Shown: positions 59,065-64,000 of the stretch, piece by piece | Numbering within the stretch: position 1 is the stretch's first letter | Layout of the letters: each line of letters starts with the position of its first letter | Assembly: GCA_965112735.1 (NCBI GenBank) | Contig: OZ218950.1 | Span: 930,001 to 994,000 of the forward strand | Length of the DNA stretch: 64,000 nt | Source: Phaeosaccion multiseriatum | Taxonomy: Eukaryota > Ochrophyta, other classes | Direction: 5' to 3' | Position numbers and translations under genes: made by a program | Notes under the pieces: generated by a model | Told to the model about the DNA's origin: nothing | The model's input: only the letters and a program-made list of their open reading frames with translations | The model's database searches: none

Positions 59065-59600
59065 TGTGTGAGGCAAGGCAGTGGCACCCCTTCGCAACCC
59101 TGCTCATTGCAGCTGTCGAACAGCCTAAAAAGTGAGAAAGAAGTGATACATGTGGAGAGGAGAAGGTGCAGGTGTATATTGACGTTGCTAATGCCTTAGA
59201 GTACCTTCCTGACTACCTTGCCCCTCCGACCCTGTGCTCCAACGCCGTAGACGCTCCTAACCCTCCCTCAAACTCCCTCCATGCCACTTCAGGCATATCG
59301 GCGTGTCCGCGTTGACCACGCCTTGAAGTCAACGAAAATAAAAGTAAAGTCTCGGCCGGGGGAAATGGCCGGAACGATGTCCGGAACCTGTTCGCTGCAT
59401 CCGAGGCATTACATCCATCAATTGCAGCAGCATCGCCCTCCTCACTAAAGAAGCGACGGCCTCCAGTCACCTTGGCATTCTGGGGAGGCCATCATTCAAG
59501 AACCGTGGAGCAGCAGGCGCTAGGTTTCTTGCCTCTGTGAATAAGGAACGAGCGAAGAAAAAGGAACAGGGAGAAGAGAGGGGGGGTAGGAAGGGGAGAA
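59065..59600. other. Upstream region of the LRR gene
   Basis: No coding frame recognised. The part just before ATG 59601 is purine-rich (59545-59600) and is likely the 5' leader or promoter of the LRR gene. Confidence 0.5.
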
Positions 59601-62600
59601 ATGACATCCCGGGACGTGTTGGTGTCGCTGTTTAATTGCACGGGAGGAGCTCGATGGAACAAGCACAGCGGATGGGACGAATTGGGCACCATTACACCGG
59701 GCAATCATCGACATCATTTGTATGGGGTGAATAAGAAGGGGAGGGAGGGAGTGGGGGGGTGCTATTTAGAAAATGTTACAAGCGTAGTCGAGCTCTATCT
59801 ACAATGGAATGGACTAGAAGGTGAGAGACGTGCTTGTCCTTCACGGTCCTGGCTGATGGGAGTCTAAAGAGACTGCTGCTGCCCTTGTCCACACACAGGC
59901 ACGATACCGGCCGAGCTCGGCGGATTACAAGCACTGACGGTGCTTCACCTTGATGGCAACAAGTTGACAGGTGGGTTACAGGCATGATGCCATCCACATC
60001 TCGTCCCTTCTCCTCGCATGTCCACAGTGCTGAGGGGTTTTTAAGACGTGTTGCTGCTGCCCTTGTCCACACACAGGCACGATACCGGCCGAGCTTGGCC
60101 GATTACAAGCACTGACGACGCTTTGGCTTGGTGGCAACAAGTTGACAGGTGGGTTACAGGCATGATGCCACCCACACCTCGTCCCTTCTCCTCGCGTGTT
60201 CACAGTCCTGAGGGGCTTTTTATGACGTGTTGCTGCTGCTGCCTTTGTCCACACACAGGCACGATACCGGCCGAGCTTGGCCGATTACAAGCACTGACGA
60301 CGCTTTGGCTTGGTGGCAACAAGTTGACAGGTGGGTTACAGGCATGATGCCATCCACACCTCGTCCCTTCTCCTCGCGTGTTCACAGTGCTGAGGGGCGT
60401 CTTAAGACGTGTTGCTGCTGCCCTTGTCCACACACAGGCACGATACCGGCCGAGCTTGGCGGATTACATTCACTGATGGAGCTTGACCTTAATCACAACA
60501 AATTGACAGGTGGGTTTTGACAGACATGATGCCATCCACACCTCGTCCCTTCTCCTCGCGTGTTCACAGTGCTGAGGGGCTTTTTAAGACGTGTTGCTGC
60601 TGCTGCCCTTGTCCACACACAGGCACGATACCGGCCGAGCTTGGCGGATTACATTCACTGATGGAGCTTGACCTTAATCACAACAAATTGACAGGTGGGT
60701 TTTGACAGACATGATGCCATCCACACCTCGTCCCTTCTCCTCGCGTGTTCACAGTGCTGAGGGGCTTTTTAAGACGTGTTGCTGCTGCTGCCCTTGTCCA
60801 CACAAAGGCACGATACCGGCCGAGCTTGGCGGATTACAAGCACTGACGGTGCTTTGCCTTTCTGACAACAAGCTGACAGGTGGGTTTTTTTAGGGCATGA
60901 TGCCATCCACACCTCGTCCCTTCTCCTCGCGTGTTCACAGTGCTGAGGGGCTTTTTAAGACGTGTTGCTGCTGCCCTTGTCCACACACAGGCACGATACC
61001 GGCTGAGCTTGGCCGATTACAAGCACTGACGGAGCTTCACCTTAATGACAACAAGTTGACAGGTGGATTACAGGCATGATGCCATCCACACCTCGTCCCT
61101 TCTCCTCGCGTGTTCACAGTCCTGAGGGGCTTCTTAAGACGTGTTGCTGCCTCCCTTGTCCACACGCAGACACGATACCGGCCGAGCTTGGCGGATTACA
61201 AGCACTGACGGTGCTTAGTCTCCACAGCAACGAGTTGACAGGTGGGTTACAGGCATGATGCCATCCACACCTCGTCCCTTCTCCTCGCGTGTTCACAGTC
61301 CTGAGGGGCTTCTTAAGACGTGTTGCTGCTTCCCTTGTCCACACGCAGACACGATACCGGCCGAGCTTGGCGGATTACAAGAACTGACGGTGCTTAGTCT
61401 CCACAGCAACGAGTTGACAGGTGGGTTACAGGCATGATGCCATCCACACCTCGTCCCTTCTCCTCGCGTGTTCACAGTCCTGAGGGGCTTCTTAAGACAT
61501 GTTGCTGCTGCCCTTGTCCACACACAGGCACGATACCGGCTGAGCTTGGCCGATTACAAGCACTGACGGAGCTTCACCTTAATGACAACAAGTTGACAGG
61601 TGGATTACAGGCATGATGCCATCCACACCTCGTCCCTTCTCCTCGCGTGTTCACAGTCCTGAGGGGCTTCTTAAGACGTGTTGCTGCTGCCCTTGTCCAC
61701 ACACAGGCACGATACCGGCCGAGCTTGGCGGATTACAAGAACTGACGGTGCTTAGTCTCCACAGCAACGAGTTGACAGGTGGGTTACAGGCATGATGCCA
61801 TCCACACCTCGTCCCTTCTCTTCGCGTGTTCACAGTCCTGAGGGGCTTTTTAAGACGTGTTGGTGCTGTCCTTGTCCACACACAGGAACGATACCGGCCG
61901 AGCTTGGCGGATTACAAGCACTGACGGTGCTTCGGCTTGATGGTAACAAGTTGACAGGTGGGTTTTTACAGGCATGATGCCATCCACACCTCGTCCCTTC
62001 TCCTCGCGTGTTCACAGTGCTGAGGGGCTTTTTAAGAATTATTGCTGCTGCCCTTGTCCACACACAGGCACGATACCGGCCGAGCTTGGCGGATTACAAG
62101 AACTGACGGTGCTTAGTCTCCACAGCAACGAGTTGACAGGTGGGTTACAGGCATGATGCCATCCACACCTCGTCCCTTCTCTTCGCGTGTTCACAGTCCT
62201 GAGGGGCTTTTTAAGACGTGTTGGTGCTGTCCTTGTCCACACACAGGCACGATACCGGCCGAGCTTGGCGGATTACAAGCACTGACGACCCTTAGCCTTT
62301 TTGGCAACGAGTTGACAGGTGGGTTTTTACAGGCATGATGCCATCCACAGCTCGTCCCTTCTCCTCCCGAGTTCACAGTGCTGAGGGGCGTCTTAAGACG
62401 TGTTGCTGCTGCCCTTGTCCACACACAGGCACGATACCGGCCGAGCTTGGCGGATTACAAGCACTGACGATCCTTAGCCTTTATGGCAACGAGTTGACAG
62501 GTGGGTTTTTACAGGCATGATGCCATCCACAGCTCGTCCCTTCTCCTCCCGAGTTCACAGTGCTGAGGGGCTTTCTTAAGAGGTGTTGCTGCTGTCCTTG

Positions 62601-64000
62601 TCCACACACAGGCACGATACCGGCCGAGCTTGGCGGATTACAAGCACTGACGGTGCTTTGCCTTAATGGCAACGAGCTGACAGGTGGGTTACAGGCATGA
62701 TGCCATCCACACCTTGTCCCTTCTCCTCGCGTGCTCACAGTCCTGAGGGGCTTCTTAAGACGTGTTGCTGCTGCCCTTGTCCACACACAGGCACGATACC
62801 GGCCGAGCTTGGCGGATTACAAGCACTGACGATCCTTAGCCTTTATGGCAACGAGTTGACAGGTGGGTTTTTACAGGCATGATGCCATCCACAGCTCGTC
62901 CCTTCTCCTCCCGAGTTCACAGTGCTGAGGGGCTTTCTTAAGAGGTGTTGCTGCTGTCCTTGTCCACACACAGGCACGATACCGGCCGAGCTTGGTGCGG
63001 TGCTCTAACCCCCCCCCCCCACTCCTGCCCCTGTCTGCTCCTCCCCCCTCAGGCAGCATTCCTGCGGAGCTTGGTGAGGTCCACAACCTTCAGTACCTGA
63101 CGCTCGAAGGCAACCAACTCAGAGGCACGATTCCTGTGGAGCTTGGGTCTCTACCCAGACTAAGTTACGCCTGTTTTACTCCCGGGAACCCTGATCTCCA
63201 CGGTAAGCCCTTCCAGCTGGTCCGAAGCCTGCTCTCAGCTGTTTTGCTTGCTTGAATGTCTATTCTCGTCCTCCATAATCCATGGGATTCGACTGTACTT
63301 GCGGTTAAGCAAGCCACGAGTGACCTCCCCTGCGCTCGAGGAGTAGCGAGGAGGAGAGGAGACCCCGCTCTGTCCTGCCTTGCTGTGTAGTAGGTGTAGC
63401 ATTGGTTGGCGTGACTGACTCTCTCTGACGCGCCGATCTCTCTTCTATGCGCGGTCCGCAGGCAACCCCGGTAGGCTACAAGACCGGGACAAAGTGCAGA
63501 TTTGGCAGCGAGACATTCCGCTGCTGACCGAGAGAGATATAGCCCGCTACGAGCTGCAGACTGAAAGGGCCTCCTTCATCACGCTCAAGGCCGAGCTTGA
63601 GCAGGCCAGACGAGACACAGAGTCTCTGCTGGAGGAGGCACAAAGAGCGTCGCTGTCTTCCGGGGTGGGCATGCTGCTGGCCGTTACGGACGCTGTAGCG
63701 AGCACCAGAGGCCATAAGCAGAAGGAGCACAGCTCTGAGGTGCAAGAGCAGCATCAGAGAGAGGGTGTTGAGGAAAGGGCCCAACTTCCAACAGCCTCCT
63801 GGAGGGGTCTACTCAAGGCGATTGAGCTCATGTCCAAAGGCGAAGCGACGCAGGACAATGGCACAATCGGGACAGAAGCTCTGGCTGAGATGGTGCAGGA
63901 GGAAAGGCGGGCAAGTGGGCACTGGGACTCTCTCAAGATGCATCAGAACATACTGAGGGAGTGGAGCCAGTCTGTGTCGGGGGAGGCTCGGGCGGAAGAG
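59601..64000 (+). CDS. LRR receptor-like gene with one-exon-per-repeat array (partial)
   Basis: Exon 1 (59601-59820) encodes an N-terminal cap (SRDVLVSLFNCTGGARW, then YGV and VVELYLQWNGLEG) typical of stramenopile LRR proteins. Then come 17 exons of exactly 72 nt, each one 24-residue LRR (GTIPAELGxLxxL, TxLxLxxNxLT), starting at 59899, 60077, 60259, 60438, 60623, 60808, 60991, 61170, 61349, 61528, 61707, 61886, 62068, 62247, 62429, 62612 and 62791. All introns are phase 1, so units can be gained or lost in frame. A 21-nt remnant (62974-62994) follows, then two LRRs in 63053-63202, and an exon from 63462 that stays open to the window end with coiled-coil character. No signal peptide or transmembrane segment is visible, so location is unknown. 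Ligand recognition is inferred. Confidence 0.85.
59899..62994 (+). repeat. Tandem array of exon+intron units (about 180 bp x 17.3)
   Basis: Unit spacing is 178-185 bp, most often 179. Each unit has a 72-nt exon starting GCACGATACCGGCCGAG and an intron of about 106-113 bp with GGCATGATGCCATCCAC, CTTCTCC-CGCGTGTTCAC and CCTTGTCCACACACAG. Differences between introns are few and mark higher-order duplications: TTCTCTTCGCG before units 12 and 14, and CTCCCGAGTTCAC before units 15, 16 and 18. Units 8 and 9 use CACGCAG|A acceptors, changing Gly to Asp. Confidence 0.97.

Noticed and set aside
59899-62994. CRISPR-like direct repeats
   Set aside because: Units are about 179 bp, contain a translated 72-nt exon with splice signals, and the spacers are not unique.
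1-64000. tRNA, rRNA or transposon genes
   Set aside because: No cloverleaf-like sequence, rRNA core, reverse transcriptase, integrase or transposase motif was recognised by eye; a tRNAscan and TE-profile search would be needed to exclude them.

Overview
The window is nuclear DNA of a GC-rich, intron-rich eukaryote. Genes carry many short introns (mostly GT-AG) filled with simple repeats, and ATG-initiated frames can be joined exon by exon with consistent phases. A walled-alga or stramenopile (ochrophyte) source is the best guess. The reasons are a plant/alga-type PPR-SMR protein, pyruvate phosphate dikinase, a leader with an ochrophyte-like plastid-targeting look (Gly-Phe followed by Ala-Pro), and an LRR gene in which every 24-residue repeat is one 72-nt exon, an architecture described in brown algae. 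The species is not resolved from sequence alone.

Layout, left to right. 632-10668 (-): a 15-exon PPR-SMR gene. 10807-13210 (+): a PX-like/glycine-zipper protein that starts 138 bp from it, head to head. 13748-15730 (+): a secreted zinc metalloprotease. 16855-24713 (-) and 25530-34203 (-): two tandem paralogues of the HtrA-like nuclear serine protease NMA111, each with 20 exons; the left copy has a 4-nt deletion. 35141-37970 (-): choline/ethanolamine kinase, divergent from 38380-41588 (+), a SAGA subunit Ada1/TADA1. 42487-43386 (+): a small unknown gene. 44038-47062 (-): a secreted Cys-rich repeat protein with a duplicated exon. 47926-50822 (-): a histone-deacetylase-fold protein that has lost its catalytic residues and gained two AT-hooks. 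51780-57227 (-): pyruvate phosphate dikinase, divergent from 57529-57738 (+), the cytochrome oxidase assembly factor COA5/PET191. 58420-59064 (+): two weak reading frames. 59601-64000 (+): an LRR receptor-like gene running off the window end.

The genes do not form one pathway. Two are chromatin-related (TADA1, pseudo-HDAC), two serve organelles (PPR-SMR, COA5), two are metabolic (PPDK, choline kinase), and three are secreted or surface candidates (metalloprotease, Cys-rich protein, LRR gene).

The most striking signals lie outside ordinary gene content. (1) Seventeen near-identical exon-intron units of about 180 bp encode LRRs that differ mainly at predicted ligand-contact positions. (2) A 15-bp word, CAGTTGGTGATACAG, is scattered through CAG/CTG-rich tracts on both strands and in all frames. 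(3) Introns often begin with repeats that look grown from the donor site itself, including a run of 9-bp GGTAAG units. (4) Short words recur just upstream of acceptors. All exon boundaries were inferred by eye from splice consensus, phase and homology; no RNA evidence was available.
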